DNA of 64,000 nt from Epiperipatus broadwayi (lineage: Eukaryota; Onychophora; Udeonychophora; Euonychophora; Peripatidae). The position numbers were made by a program, and so were the translations under genes. The DNA lies in the NCBI GenBank assembly GCA_028023455.1, contig JAQFVV010006544.1:434001-498000 (forward strand), read 5' to 3'. Positions 11,228 to 23,885 of this stretch are shown here, piece after piece. Every line of letters starts with the position of its first letter. The stretch's first letter is position 1. The notes beneath the pieces were generated by a model. It saw only the letters and a list, made by a program, of their open reading frames with translations. It had not been told where the DNA came from and did not search any database.

Positions 11228-13229
11228 ATTAAAGTAATTTCCTTGAATTATTAAATTGAAAACATTTTTATAAAGCATGTTTATATATATTATTTGAAGT
11301 ATATTTCTAATATTTAATGTAATGGGTGCTTTATAATTAACAATTTTATAATTAATGAATATAAATATATATAAGAAGTAATTTTCTTTTGAGTGGTAAG
11401 TTAAAGAATTATAATTTCTTTGTTCCTAATATGAAAGATACTTTCTATATCTTTTTTCATATCATTAATTTGAATTATTTGAAAGTAAGACAAAAGAGTT
11501 ACTAATGAATAATATTTTTACCTAATTTTTCATATTGTTAGGTTCAACTCTAAATCATCTTAAATATCATAAGAATTAAGAGGTTATTAATTGTTTAGGT
11601 ATTTAGCTTTTATTGGTACATAATTAGATATGAATGAAATTAGAGTTTTATTTTGTATATTATTATCTTTAAAATGAATCGCAAATTATGCTTCCCCCTT
11701 CCCTAATGCAATTTGAGAATGTTTGTAATTTTTATTTTTATGAGATTAGTCAAATAATTTAAATATTTAGGTTCAAGAATACAAAAATTGGATAGTTACA
11801 ATAGTTGTAGGCTACATAATTGCCCAGTCACAAAATTAAGGTGTAGCTGCAGTACAAGTTATAAATGAAATTCTATGGAGAAGTCCAAAGATACTAAATC
11901 ATTTTAATAGCACTTTATAGTAAAAACAATTACTGTGTACATTGGATTTCTATCAATGCTCATATCTTAATTAAAAACAATTAGGGAACAAATAATTTTA
12001 AAAAATTTTCAGGAGAAAAAAAGAAAACAGACAAAGAAAATCTTTGACCATTGATCATTTTTTATTAATCTGAGCTAGGATGAAATAGTGAATGCTCATG
12101 CCTTATTCATTCCAATTTTATTTAAGTATTTGGTCACTTAACTACTGGAGGCATTCAATCAAGAGCACGATGTGCAGTGCTAAATATTCTAGAAATTAAT
12201 GTTTGTGTGTGTGTTGGGGGAGGGAGAATCAATGGTCTGGCATTCAGTCAACTCAAATACAATTACTAGCTTTTTAATAACAGTGATTTTAATATACATC
12301 ATTAGACCTGAAATTATCTGGACTGCTATAAAACAGATTTATCTTCTGATAGATTTTCATCTCACCCAAAGCAATGTCATTCTGATTGTAATGCTTTGCA
12401 TAAGTTTCATTTACTAAGTCAAAGACTTATGATTTGGAGGTGAATAACACAGGTGATGAATGAACATATAAAAATTTTGATAAGCAAATATTTTATAAAA
12501 ACAAAAATAAATGAATTTAGGAAAAGTTACTGATTTTAGCTTTTTCAGAATTTCAAAATATGATATACGTGTATAAACAACATCCCATTAATAGTTAAAT
12601 CCCCCAGCCAGATAGTTGATTAATAAAACCTCAAAATATCTAGTCAACATACCATTGCAGTCAAATTCCTTACTACAATAGGTGTTTCAATTCAAATAAG
12701 TCTTTAGACTCTTCTGGAGAAACAAAAACAGTCCCAAGCATTATACATATTGACTTGAAAACATGAAATGTTTATCTGAAAATTTGTGACGATAGGGATT
12801 TTACCTGTAATTATATATTGAACTATTTCCATCATCTGTTATTAATTATGAAATATTTTTAAAAGATATCAAACTTTATTTAAACTTTTAAATACATTCA
12901 ACTGTTAGCAAAGCATAGATTAATTTATTACAACATTTTAAGTGCTGTTTGCTTTTTTTTTGCTGGCCTTACCAGTGACAGTACTAGCATGGAAATTGAA
13001 CCTTCGATTTTTAGTTTTGTGAATTTAAGATAATGCTTGCTCTTACTAATTAGGCTATTCTGAAAAATCAAGTCACTAGAAATTTTATATATTTATCTAT
13101 GAAGATTCTCTTGGTTTCTCCAGTTTTTTTAAGGGCAAGGTTAATGAGTAATTTTGAAATATTATGAATTATTTACATTAGACTGATTTATAAAGTTATC
13201 TACTATAAATGTGAGTGGTTTATACAAAT

Positions 13230-13460
13230 TTTACTTTTTACTTTCTGCCTGCTATTTTTCTTGTCCAATGTATTTTAGGTGCATTTGGTTTTTCTTTTTA
13301 ATCATTACTTTTTGCTCTTTTAATAACGTATTTTGAAATGAGTCAGATGATTTCAGCCATGTATGTTCTTCCATATTCACATGGTATTTCATAGATGCAG
13401 TTTTTGTGTTTCAATATTTGCAATTTGTGTTTTATAGAAGTTAGACTTTTTCATAGGGCA
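13230..13460 (-). pseudogene. PLE GIY-YIG endonuclease remnant
   Basis: On the minus strand the segment CIYEIPCEYGRTYMAEI is readable. It resembles the start of a GIY-YIG domain of Penelope-like elements (GVYEIPCxCGKxYIGET). Stops follow almost at once and the downstream catalytic Arg, His and Glu cannot be placed. It is too short for a reliable search call, but its position after the RT remnant on the same strand fits a PLE. Confidence 0.55.
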
Positions 13461-14010
13461 CTTATGACTTTGGAAAGGAATCTTAATATACTGATCACAG
13501 ATTTTCTTTAGTTTAGCTGCAATTACTAATATCTATGGATACGCTTTAATACCTATAATTGTTTTTTCTTATGGTGTTTCTTTTAGTTAGCTATTTCATA
13601 ATGATAGCTGATGGATAAGTATTTTTCATGAGAGTTTATGCTATATGATTTTTCTTTTTCCAAGTTATTGGTTTCTGAATAAGAATTTTTATTCTGATTA
13701 GAGTGTGTGAGTTTTCTATTGATTGTAATTTTGATTTTGCTATGAGGGAATCTTGTCAAAAGAAAATTAAGAACTGTAGTGTCTGTTCTTGTTTTAATTC
13801 TATTGTGAATTTAATTAAAAGAACATAATTATTGATAGTATCCAGAATGTTTGTAGTAATGCTTTACCACATGGCCATAGAAAAGCCAGACTTTAATTGT
13901 AGATAGAATTTTATTTATGGTTATAGTTTCAAGTTTTTCCATGTAAATATTGCTGATCAGAGATAGCAATAAGGAATCAAAAAGCATCTTTTGATTTTGT
14001 TGGAAGAATT

Positions 14011-14470
14011 CTATAGTATATAATAATAGTATGCTGTACAGAATGTTAAGTGTAATAAACTATCAATTGGAAGAATTATTCTGGTTTGTACACTACTATT
14101 GTTATTTAATCTTTTTTTTACATTAGATAATGCTTCATCACAGAATACTTTTGTGATTAAGTTTTTCACATCAAAATTTACCAATATGTTAGTTCTTTCA
14201 CTTTTCATGTTGATTAATTCTACAATTTTCTTAGAATCTCTAACACAGAACTGTCTCTTGTATGCCAAAGGACTAAGAACATTAGAATTTTTGATATAGT
14301 GAGTTTTCAGAATTAACAATAGATCTTGATGGAACTTGGCCTTTATTGATTTTAGATGACCACAAAGATGTGGAATTTTTGCCAAAATATGTCAATCTAA
14401 TTTTTTCTGAATCATTGAAATAGCTGTGATTAGGGATGCTTTCTGAATAATATTTACAGTTGTGATTCAT
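14011..14470 (-). pseudogene. PLE reverse transcriptase remnant
   Basis: Two overlapping minus-strand open frames read YFGKNSTSLWSSKINK then VPSRSIVNSENSLY, and NILVNFDVKNLITKVFCDEA. These match the PLE RT pattern of a GLPKIHK-like segment, an RPIVSS-like segment and the motif A block FDVxSLFTNVP-x-EAL. The Asp of motif A (FDV) is kept. The frames are short and shifted relative to each other and the downstream catalytic YxDD is not readable, so it is inactive. The GIY-YIG remnant lies about 600 bp downstream on the same strand, which supports PLE rather than LINE identity. Confidence 0.7.
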
Positions 14471-14816
14471 CGCTAGTATGGGACTTTTAGTCTGTTGGGA
14501 GAAGCTCTTATTGTATCATAATTACTATTATCCATTTACAAATGTTACATTGCTCTTGCTAGCAGGAAGAATGCTTATAGATTTGTCTAGTTTAAGATTT
14601 AATAGATTTTTCTCTCAACATAAGTGATATTAGATTTGTATTGTTGTTGTCTCATTTTCCAGCGTAATTTTGCTTTCTCTTAACAAAGTCTCACTTGCAG
14701 TCTAAATAATTCTGTCTGGGAATGAATTAGAGGATTTAGTTACAAGCTTTTAGAAGCTGATTGGAAAACTCTTATGAAATCTTTATCAGTAAATTTATTT
14801 TTTAACAAAGATTATT

Positions 14817-15455
14817 AAAGTCAACATTGAGAAGGGTGTAAGACAAGGTGACTCCATATCTCCAAAACTTTTTACAGCAGTGCTGCAAGAAATATTTTGT
14901 GGATTAAAATGGGAAGCTAAACGAGTGAAAGTAAATGGAGATTATTTAAGTCATTTAGATTTTGCAGATAATGTAGTTGTTTTTGCAACTTATGCTTCAG
15001 AGCTTCAGGAAATGTTGCAGGAGTTATCAGATGAAAGTAGGACTAAAGATAAATGTTAAAAGACTAAAGTAATGTTTAATGGATTTTCTCAAAATATGAA
15101 AATAAAGATTGATTATGATGAGTTAGAAGAAGTTAACAGTTACAAACACCTTGATCAGATTATTAATACAGATGGAAACATAATGGATGAAATTAATCAT
15201 AGAATTAAACTTGGTTGGAGTGCTTTTGGTAGAAATAACTTGATACTAAAAGGAAATATACCTATGTGTTTGCTCAAAATATGAAAATAAAGATTGATTA
15301 TGATGAGTTAGAAGTTAACAGTTACAAACACCTTTGTCATATTATTAATACAGATGGAAACAATGGATGAAGTTAATCATAGGATTAAACTTGGTTGGAG
15401 TGCTTTTAATAGAAATAACTTGATACTAAAAGGAAATATATCTACGTGTCTGTAA
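14817..15455 (+). pseudogene. RTE reverse transcriptase fragment, right arm, part 2
   Basis: Resumes the right-arm RT with VRQGDSISP-type sequence, then HLDFADNVVVFA. The motif C reads FADN where the left arm has FADD, so the second catalytic Asp is lost. It continues into two tandem copies of the thumb segment (15086-15272 and 15273-15456), against four in the left arm. The second copy carries small deletions. It is the mirror image of 7430-8470. Confidence 0.9.
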
Positions 15456-16455
15456 AGGAAGATTTTTAATAAATGTGTTTTACCTGTTCTTACTTACGTA
15501 TCAATAATGAACAAAAGAAACAGTGCACTGGCAAAGACAGTACTATCAGGCTTCTGAATTTTAGGCTATTAAGATCATATATAATTTTCAATGATCATCC
15601 AATTTTGACAGGCAATGTCTTCCAAATTATTTATGAGGACTAACACGAACATCAGTTTTGAAAGAAACTTTTTAAATTCCAACCATCAATAAAGATATTA
15701 AATGTATATATATTTTGCTCTAAATCTTTTTTTTTTTCCTGACTCTATAATATCTTACTTTTCTCATACAGTACTTATTAAACCTATTATTTTGAAATTT
15801 CCTTGTGAGTATATGACATTTTTAGTTATTAAAATGATTCTAAAATTTTAAATACAATTTCAATAAATATTTATGCCTTTAATATTATTGTGAGAGGAAG
15901 TTTTGATAAACAGATCTTCGAATTATTGCTTGCGAGTAACAAGCACACGGTATACCCAGCACGCAATTAACACTTTATTTTTCGAAATAGTAATCTATAA
16001 ACCGAAATATAATTTATATTACTTTAAAATTTATTGAAAATATTAATTGAAAGTGTAAAAAAAAAAGTTTTACAAACAATAATCTTTTAAAATAATACAT
16101 TTTTGTACGATATACTGCCGTAGGTAAAAAAAAAATTAGCTTTTTTTAAAAAAAAAAAAACACAGACGAAAATTACGTTTTGTTTTATTTACAAAAAAAA
16201 AAACCCACTTTTAGAGTAAATAATTAAAAAAACATCGCTTTTTACAAAGTCATACTTTAAAAATACATTGATTCATGAAATAGTGAAATAGAATGTAAAA
16301 TTATTACGTTTGACCGTATATTTAAATAGTTATGACTTTATAAATTATTCACCCCTGTACATTATAGGCCCTGAATGTTTTAAGTACTATGTTCATAAAC
16401 GTTAGCAATGAGGCATTTAGAGGTTGCTGTTTTTACCGTGTGTAACGTGGAGAAA

Positions 16456-16709
16456 CAGCGCCGCGTAGTGGGCTAGAATCTTGGTAGTTCCTGATAGCAG
16501 ACGACACATAAGCTAGATGTGTTTACGGCAATCAGCGCCACCTAGGTTCTTGCTAGCAGACGATGTAAGCTGCCGGCTAGCTTGTGGACGGTTCCTGTGT
16601 GTACGCATGGTGAACAGCGCCACCTAGCGGCAGGAAAAAGCGTTGTCTGCTTTCAAGGCCCCTACCCTGTATGTTCTGTGTGAAAACACAGAAACAGCGC
16701 CTCTAGCGG
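16456..16709 (-). promoter_or_regulatory. Cluster of four CTCF-like motifs, right arm, reverse
   Basis: Mirror of the left-arm cluster: CAGCGCCGCGTAGTGGG at 16456, CAGCGCCACCTAGG at 16533, CAGCGCCACCTAGCGG at 16615 and CAGCGCCTCTAGCGG at 16695. With the left cluster, the two sets point toward each other across the element. Confidence 0.4.
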
Positions 16710-17439
16710 CCACATAGCAGGTCGGGTTAAAGTACCTATTTTTTTAATTATCTTTTTTTTTTATATATTTATATTTGACAAAAATTTACAAAAAAATTAT
16801 TATTGAAACTAATATATATATAAAAAAAAAATAGATCGTGATTATCTGCATTTTTTCTGATATGAGCTTGGCTTCGATATTTGAATTAAATGATATCAAA
16901 TAAAAATAAATATGTTTTCTAAATATTATGACCTGATTTAGATTTTTCTATAATATCTTGTCTGCATTTTTAATAATAATAAATATACGCAAAAGCTAAA
17001 AGTAAGGATTTTGACAGTATATATATATATAAACTAACTTATGAACCTCTAAAGTAACTTTATAATGAATTTAGTATTTCACATTTTATTTTATTTTGTA
17101 TATAGTGACCATTTTAATAGTACTTTTTAATAAATTACAAACTGTATTGAAGTTCTGTATTATAATATTCAAATTATACTAATTATTGATCAATATTAAC
17201 TACTTATTATTAGGGATGACATATACATTGCAAACCCCTGTATGGAAATACATTTTGAAGGACTACAGAGAAAAATGAAAGGTACTAATGTCTTTATTCT
17301 ATGAAGTTTTCAAGTGATGGATTACCTTAGATAAGTGTTATTATATACAAATTTGGTAGTTATGATTTATGCCACATGTTGCAACGGGGTGACACTGCAG
17401 TACCATCAACAACTGGTAAGAAGCCTGCAAGTGATAAAT

Positions 17440-17600
17440 AAAATTTTCAAAAATGGCTGAAATCATTGATGGGAAAAAAAAATTAAAAAATTGCACTAAA
17501 ATCGTCGATGGAAAAAAAATAAATTAAAAAATCACACCAAAATCGTCGATGGAAAAAAAAATCACTAAAATCATTTAAAAATGCCTGAGGCAGTCAAACA
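17440..17600. repeat. Degenerate tandem repeat in Merlin left arm
   Basis: A unit of about 50 bp with the core ATCGTCGATGGAAAAAAA recurs three to four times. The mirror image lies at about 26400-26590 in the right arm. Confidence 0.7.
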
Positions 17601-17782
17601 AATATATCGAAAGTACAAATTATAAAAAAAAAAAAAATTAAAAAATGGAAAAAAAAACCAAACACTCAAAATAATTAAAAAATGGAAAAAAAACAACACT
17701 CAAATTATAAAAAAAGAAATGCCTGAGGCAAACAAACAAATACATCGAACATACAAGTTATAAAAAAAAAGAAAGAAAATAC

Positions 17783-19546
17783 GGTAAAAGCCTGAAATCT
17801 GGGCAAATCCGCTTGGAGCATTGATGCTAGACAAAATCAATGAAATATAACGTTACCGGGCCGCAACTTTTTGATTTTTTTTTTATAATACCACGTGATT
17901 TTTTGTTATCGATTAAACGAATTTTGATTTTATTTATAACATGATTTTTTTATTATTTAACAAATTGTTATATTAATTTTCGTTGTTTTTTTTTTTTTTT
18001 TGTAACCTCACATTTTTCTTTATTCCAATAAATTTTGCTAATTTAATTTTGTGTACTTTTTATTTTGATGATTTTAAAAACTTTGTATCGTTTTATGACG
18101 TCCAAAAATTTGTTTTAATCCCACCGCCGAAAAAATAGTATATAATTATTTGCGACTTGTTTAGACTTTATTCTACCTTTTCTTTTTTTTTTGCTTGATT
18201 AAATTGTTTTTTATTCTTATTATGAAATCGAAAGTAACTTTCGTGTTGCTGGGGGTTAAAAAATTGTTTTGAAACACCCACCCTCGCGTCAAGAATTGTA
18301 ACAAAAAGTCAAGACCTTTTTTTTTTTTTTTGTTGTTTTAAAAAAAAAGTAAACTTTTTTTTGTTTCACTTTTTACTTTTGTTTATATTTCGTTTGAATT
18401 AGTCTTTTTTTTTTGACTTCTACAATAAAAACAGCTTACTTTTTGTGGGTCTTACCATACTGTTATTATTAACAAAAAGTACACCAAAAGAGTCATTTAT
18501 TTCAAACCCCGACCTTGTTTGAAATAGAATGCAATTTGCCAATTGTTTCCAATTTTTTCGACCCTTTTTTTTTTTTGGTTGACAAAATTGTTTTTATCTT
18601 CTTATTAAATCAAAAGTTAAGTTTAGTGTTGTTTTTTTTTTTGGGAATAAAAAAATCGTTTTCAAACTCCGATACTCGGAAAAGTAATTGGAACAAAAAG
18701 TCCGTAATTTCTGTCGATTTTCAACAACTTTTTTTTCTCAACCCTTTTGACTTTTATTTCTATTTCTTTTGAATTATCTTTTCTTTTTTTTTGCCTTCTA
18801 CGATAAACTGCTTTGGGGGTGGGGGGGTTGGGGTTCCTACTTTGATAGTATTAACAAAAAGGAGTCATTTCTTTTAACCCCGCTGAAAAAAGAAAAACAT
18901 CATCCGAATACTTGTCAATTTTTAATGAAATCCAAAAAAAAAAAAGTACACAAACTTTGAACTTTTTGAACCGATTTATTATTTTATTGCTGTAATAATC
19001 AAACAATCTGGTATTTGTGAGGACATTATGTGCCTGAAAAAGGGACACAGTCTCCCTCACCTTTCTGTACTCTGCATTTGTGAAAAGTGTACAAATTGCA
19101 CATACTCCTCAGACATGTTATCGGTCTCGTCTAGTTTCCACGCAAAACATGACTTAGCGCGTGAGCTTTTGTGGAAGCGTGTTGGAATGTACCCTTTGCC
19201 AATTTTTTACATATTAACATTTTTTTAGGGAAGGATGGGGACCGTATGACAATTATTAATAATTAACAACATTATTTAAATAGAAATGACATTACTCTAT
19301 TACGGAGATTTGAAAAAATGCTACCGCCTTGATATTTAAACACCCTCAAGCGATTCGGTAATCAGCTATGAATAGAACGAATACGCGTAAATAGTTTCGA
19401 AACACAAAACAGGCCGTAATATTTTTGTGCAATCTCATGTAAAGCGCCCTAGCGATGGGTTAATACAATATGTAAACGACATTTTTATGTGTTTTGACAC
19501 ATAAACAATGCCCCAAGCGGCCTTGCCCGGATTTCAGGCTTTTACC
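17783..19546. mobile_element. Nested GGTA-type TIR element, copy 1 (1.76 kb, non-autonomous)
   Basis: The ends read GGTAAAAGCCTGAAATC inward on both sides and continue as an inverted repeat of about 38 bp. An exact 8-bp duplication GAAAATAC flanks it (17775-17782 and 19547-19554). The Merlin right arm has a single GTATTTTC at 26256-26263 with no insert, so that arm preserves the empty site. The interior is T-rich, GC-poor and has no readable transposase. A second copy of the family is at 42076-43452. Confidence 0.9.
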
Positions 19547-19829
19547 GAAAATACTATAAAATTCAAATTAAAAAAAAATAGATATCGGTGAAAATACGAC
19601 CCCCACCCTCAAATCAACAATTCGTCACTTCTGAGGCAATGTATATCAAACAAATACATCGAAAATAAAAAAAAAGCACAGCAAAGTGCTATACAATTCA
19701 AATTAAAAAACCAGAAATGGTTGAAAATAGAAAACAAACAACAAATAGACACATTGAAATGACTAAATCAAACCAATAACAATGGAGGAAAGCGGGAAAA
19801 TCGAAATGGACAAGTAGAAATGACTAAAT

Positions 19830-19935
19830 CGAATCATTGATGGAACTAAAAATAAATAAAAAATCACCTCAAATCATCGATGGAATAATAAATAAAAAAA
19901 TCTCAAATCATTGATGGAACAATAAATAAAAAAAA
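19830..19935. repeat. Tandem ATCGATGGAA repeat, Merlin left arm
   Basis: About three units of roughly 40 bp built on TCATCGATGGAA followed by AATAAATAAAA. The mirror image is at about 25875-25985. Confidence 0.7.
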
Positions 19936-20829
19936 AGCCCAGAAATAAGGCAAACATATAAATGACACCCCCCCCCTTTCCCAATGAAGAATTTCTAAAA
20001 TTGAAATGACAAAATCACACAAATCCTTCTAATATAAAAAAAAAAAAAAATCAATAAAAGGCCATGAAATTCTAATTAGAGCAAAAATAGTAAAACTATA
20101 ATGTAAATGTCTAAAAAAAGTAACGAACCTCACTTACTGATAATGGAGGATGGAGTAGGTTTCAAAAAAATATACTAAATTTTATCAGTTTAAATAAAGA
20201 AATAAAAGACTTTCAAAAAAATATATTAAAAGACTTTACTAAATTTTATCAGTTTAAATAAAGAAATAAAATACTTTCTAAAAAGCAATAAGGACATTAC
20301 GCCAGAGAGGTTCTAATTGTCTCCAAAAGCTTTATCAAATTAATAATTTCTCTGCTTTCAAATTATGTAAAAGCATCAAAAATAAGTACTTTTCAAAAAG
20401 ATTCTAAAGCATTAATTAATATATATTAAAAGGCAATAATAAATGTACACGGGAACTTATATTTATCAAATTAATTATATTCTGCTTTCAAATTATGGAA
20501 AAGCATTTAAAGATTGTAAAAATAGATTTAAAGAAATCTTCAAAAAAAATTCTTACCCAATTTTTTTCTACGCTGACTTGTAGCACATTTTTTCAGTCTT
20601 CTTGCAGCCCTAAGTAATAACGTTCAAATTTTCCCGCCTCATGGAGAAGCTTTTTTTCAAACAGATTTCATTTAGCACACTTAAGTAATAACAACAGATT
20701 TAGTAACGGTCCTTATTTGGTTTAAAAAAATAAAACAAAGATAGTACAAATTAGCCAGAAGACTTTTTTACAGTAATAAATCCATACATATTTATCAATT
20801 AAAGAATTAAAAAGAGAATCTAATTACAG

Positions 20830-22545
20830 TTCTATACATTACATGTCAGAGTTTAGTCCTGCAAAAAAAAAAAATAGACAAAAAAAAAAGTTGAAATTTT
20901 TAGACTTCGATGCAAAATCATTGGTAGTAACAAATTAACTAAATAAAAATAATGTCAACAACTTCTATTTGTAGCAGTACAAATTATTAAATATGTCATA
21001 ATAAAAATAAACAGATATTTTAAGGCTCGCTAAAATAATTTTACGTATTTGCGTTATATATATTAAGGCTTGCTAAAATAATTTTACGTATTTGCATTAT
21101 ATATATGTATAGCCTTGAAATTAACTAAACAAAAAATAAAAATAATCTCAACAACTTCTATTTGTAGCAATACAAATTATTAAATGTCATAATGAGAAAT
21201 TATTTTATATAGCGCTGTTTTTTATGTAATAGTAATACACCTGGATCTCGTTTTACGCGATAGATAGGTTCCTCAGAAAACACGTGCAAAAATAGACGTA
21301 ACTTACATTGAAAAGGGGGGGATGCGGTCTGTGATTTTTCAAAATTCGCGTAAAAGCAAAGCACCAACGTAAAATTACTTTAAAATTCGCGCAAAAAAAA
21401 AAAAAATAAGGAAATAAAATATGACTAATAAAAAATTTCAAATTTGAAAAAAATTGATACAAGACAAACTTTTTTTAACTATAATATTTAATTTTATTCA
21501 AAATAATATATTTTTATGCATAATTTACAGTACAGTTATTTATATTTTTTTTATACACGTTTTAATTATTATGATTTTCTGGTGACAACATAATTAATCT
21601 TTGAGACGATGATTTTATTAATTGTTTACAAAGCTTGCGATAGCCAGACATACAACCATTTAGCTCTCGTTGGTATTTAAGAGCACTTTAGTGATTAGTG
21701 TCATTAATAAAAAAATAATAATTGATTACATTCTTTTTTAAAAAGCAAAAACAGAATGTGATTTAAAATGCAAAATTAACACGCACAATGTTTGAACAAA
21801 TTTACATTATAATCTTCTAAAATTTAATATGTTTATACATAAAATGTGGAAATCATGATTTTAATTTCATTATTGCATAAAATCTTACTATTATAAAGCA
21901 CTAAAAATATTGAAATTACTAAGATGAAAGTCGAATTCCAATAATGTGCTATTACTTTCAATATAACGTAAGTGCGCGAAATTTATTATTTAAAGTAATA
22001 GCGCATTATCGGAAATCGACTTCCGGTAAAACACAAATCGCGTAACTTCAAAATCGTGTTAAATAAGTCCGCGTAAAAAGAGACCCAGGTGTATTAGCGA
22101 TTAAGCCATTGCACATGCGCTTTAAAGATAAATTATAAATGAATATTCAAATTTTCGCTAATATTACTATTAAATATGTCATATTAAAAATAAACAATAT
22201 TTTAAGGCTATTGATATATATAACACAAATACGTAAAATTATTTTAGCAAGCCTTAATATATATAACGCAAATACGTAAAATTATTTTAGCAAACCTTAA
22301 TATATAACGCAAATATGTAAAATTATTTTAGCGAGCCTTAAAATATCTTTTTATTTTTATTATGACATATTTAATAATTTGTACTGCTACAAATAGAAGT
22401 TGTTGAGATTATTTTTATTTTTTGTTTAATTTGTTACTACCAATGATTTTGCATCGAAGTCTAAAATTTTCAACTTTTTTTTTGTCTATTTTTTTTTTTG
22501 CAGAACTAAACTGTGACGTGTAATGTATAGCACTGTAATATACAA
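20830..22545. repeat. Inner inverted repeat around the Tigger-like insertion
   Basis: The segment at about 20830-21230 is repeated in reverse complement at about 22130-22545, including the block with CAATGATTTTGCATCGAAG. Between the halves sits the Tigger-like element at 21238-22091. A motif with AAGGC followed by AAAATAATTTTACGTATTTG is also locally duplicated two to three times on each side. Confidence 0.8.
21238..22091. mobile_element. Tigger/pogo-like non-autonomous element, copy 1
   Basis: Starts CACCTGGATCTCGTTTTACG and ends with the inverse of CACCTGGGTCTCTTTTTACG, flanked by TA on both sides (21236-21237 and 22092-22093). TA duplication and a terminus with CTCGTTTTACGCG fit the pogo/Tigger branch of Tc1/mariner. 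It is 854 bp with no transposase, inserted in the Merlin interior. Related copies are at 37518 and, inverted, at 47687. Confidence 0.75.
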
Positions 22546-23060
22546 ATTAAAATATAAAAAAAAAATAAAGAAAAAGGTACGAAATTCGAATTAGAGCAAA
22601 AATAGTAAAACTAAAATGAAAATGTCTAAAGAAGTAACGAACCTCACTTACTGATAATGGAGAATGGGGTAGTGTTCAAAAAAATATACTAAATTTCATC
22701 AGTTTAAATAAAGAAATAAAAGCCTTTCTAAAAAGCAATAAGAACATTACACCAAAGAGGTTCTAATTGTCTCCCAAAACTTTATCAAATTAACTTTTTC
22801 TCTGCTTTCAAATTACGTAAAAACATCAAAAATAAGTACTTTTCAAAAAGATTCCAAAGCATTAATTAATTAACATATATTAAAAGCAATAATAAATGCA
22901 CACGGGAACTTATATTTATCAAAGCAATTATATTCTGCATTGAAATTATGGAAAAGAACTTAAATATTTTAAAAATAGATTTATAAAAATCTCTTACCCA
23001 ATTGTTGTAGCAGGTTGCGTTATTTTCAGCCTTCTTCTAACACGTGTAAGTACTAACACT
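22545..23060 (+). repeat. Third copy of part of the Merlin arm, direct to the left arm
   Basis: Matches 20050-20620 in direct orientation (shared block AACCTCACTTACTGATAATGG) and is the inverse of about 25185-25790. The Merlin element therefore carries three versions of this sub-arm. Confidence 0.8.
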
Positions 23061-23885
23061 TTTTTTCAAACAGATTTCATTCAGAATAACTAATAACAGA
23101 TTTAATAATGATTGTTATTTTGTTTAAGAAAAATAAAACAAAGATGGATTAATTTAACAGAAGGTTTTCCATGTAATTTATAAAGAGGTCTTTTTTTTTT
23201 CCAAACATGTTGAACATATAAAAAATATTGATTATTTGATCTTAAAAAATAAAACAAAGATGGTGCAAATGAACAACAGAAACTGAATTATTGGTTTTTA
23301 TGCTGGGTTTGGAAAAGATAAGGGGGATTTAGATATAAAGGTTATAGAGTTGACAAAGATTATGTTGTGGAAATGGGATAGAGCAGATTATGGGTAAATT
23401 TAGAGTGGGGAATGTAAAATAAAGTGGCTAACAGGTTTATCTGGGCATAATTGCTGAGATATTCTTGACTTCGTTTAAGGAAAAGCCATAATACATCACG
23501 TTATGGCATCACATGTCACAGTTTGTACGTTTAAAATGAAGTTTGACACTTTAGACATTTCACTCAAAATCAACTACCAATTTCTTTTGCCAACAAATTT
23601 AATCAATATGTACTGAAGTAATCTTTTGAAATATCTGTTTAGTTTTATTATGACATATTTAGTAATTTGTACTGCTACAAATAGAAGTTATTGGGATTTT
23701 TTTTTTTTTTTTGACAGTGTTAATATGGATTATTTTTTTACAGAGATGAATACAATCCTAAACATGCGCAACATTTTCAAAAACCCGCACGCTGAAATTT
23801 AATTAGAGTGATACAGTGACTAGCGTCTTATCAACTCATATTTTATTGTCATGTGATAATTAATACTGTCTTACCATCTTAGAAA
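23061..23885. other. Merlin interior upstream of the transposase
   Basis: No open frame of note. 23449-23498 is the reverse complement, nearly identical, of 37904-37954 inside the second Tigger-like copy. The transposase promoter should lie here but no clear motif is visible. Confidence 0.4.

Larger units (their letters stand above)
11228..14816 (-). mobile_element. Penelope-like element inserted in the right-arm RTE copy
   Basis: The insertion splits the right-arm RT at AAAGTCAAYAT, present at 11217-11227 and 14817-14827 (11 bp, one mismatch). The left arm keeps the unsplit site near 8430. The 3.59-kb length is close to a full-length PLE. Minus-strand remnants of a PLE reverse transcriptase (14470-14011) and of a GIY-YIG endonuclease (about 13460-13230) are in the expected order. 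The left half (11228-13200) shows no coding remnants that I can read. Confidence 0.75.
6113..16736. mobile_element. 10.6-kb TIR element with long inverted arms carrying RTE sequence
   Basis: Both ends begin GGTACTTTAACC when read inward and are followed by matching, near-identical arms. The flanks are TATGTTTT at 6105-6112 and TATTTTTT at 16737-16744, an 8-bp duplication with one mismatch. The arms run from 6113 to about 8507 on the left. On the right they are 14817-16736 plus 11128-11227, split by a PLE. The outer 1.2 kb of each arm is non-coding; the inner part is RTE LINE sequence in outward-reading orientation. No DDE transposase is visible inside, so it would be non-autonomous. The GGTA terminus and 8-bp duplication match the Merlin element at 17355-26681, which suggests trans-mobilisation by Merlin-type transposase (inference). 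Confidence 0.75.

Noticed and set aside
12199-12417. 72-codon hydrophobic frame in the PLE insertion
   Set aside because: No PLE or host motif and wrong strand for the PLE remnants.
18515-19228. Several small frames in the nested GGTA element
   Set aside because: Phe/Leu/Lys-rich translation of T-rich DNA; not conserved in the second copy at 42076-43452.
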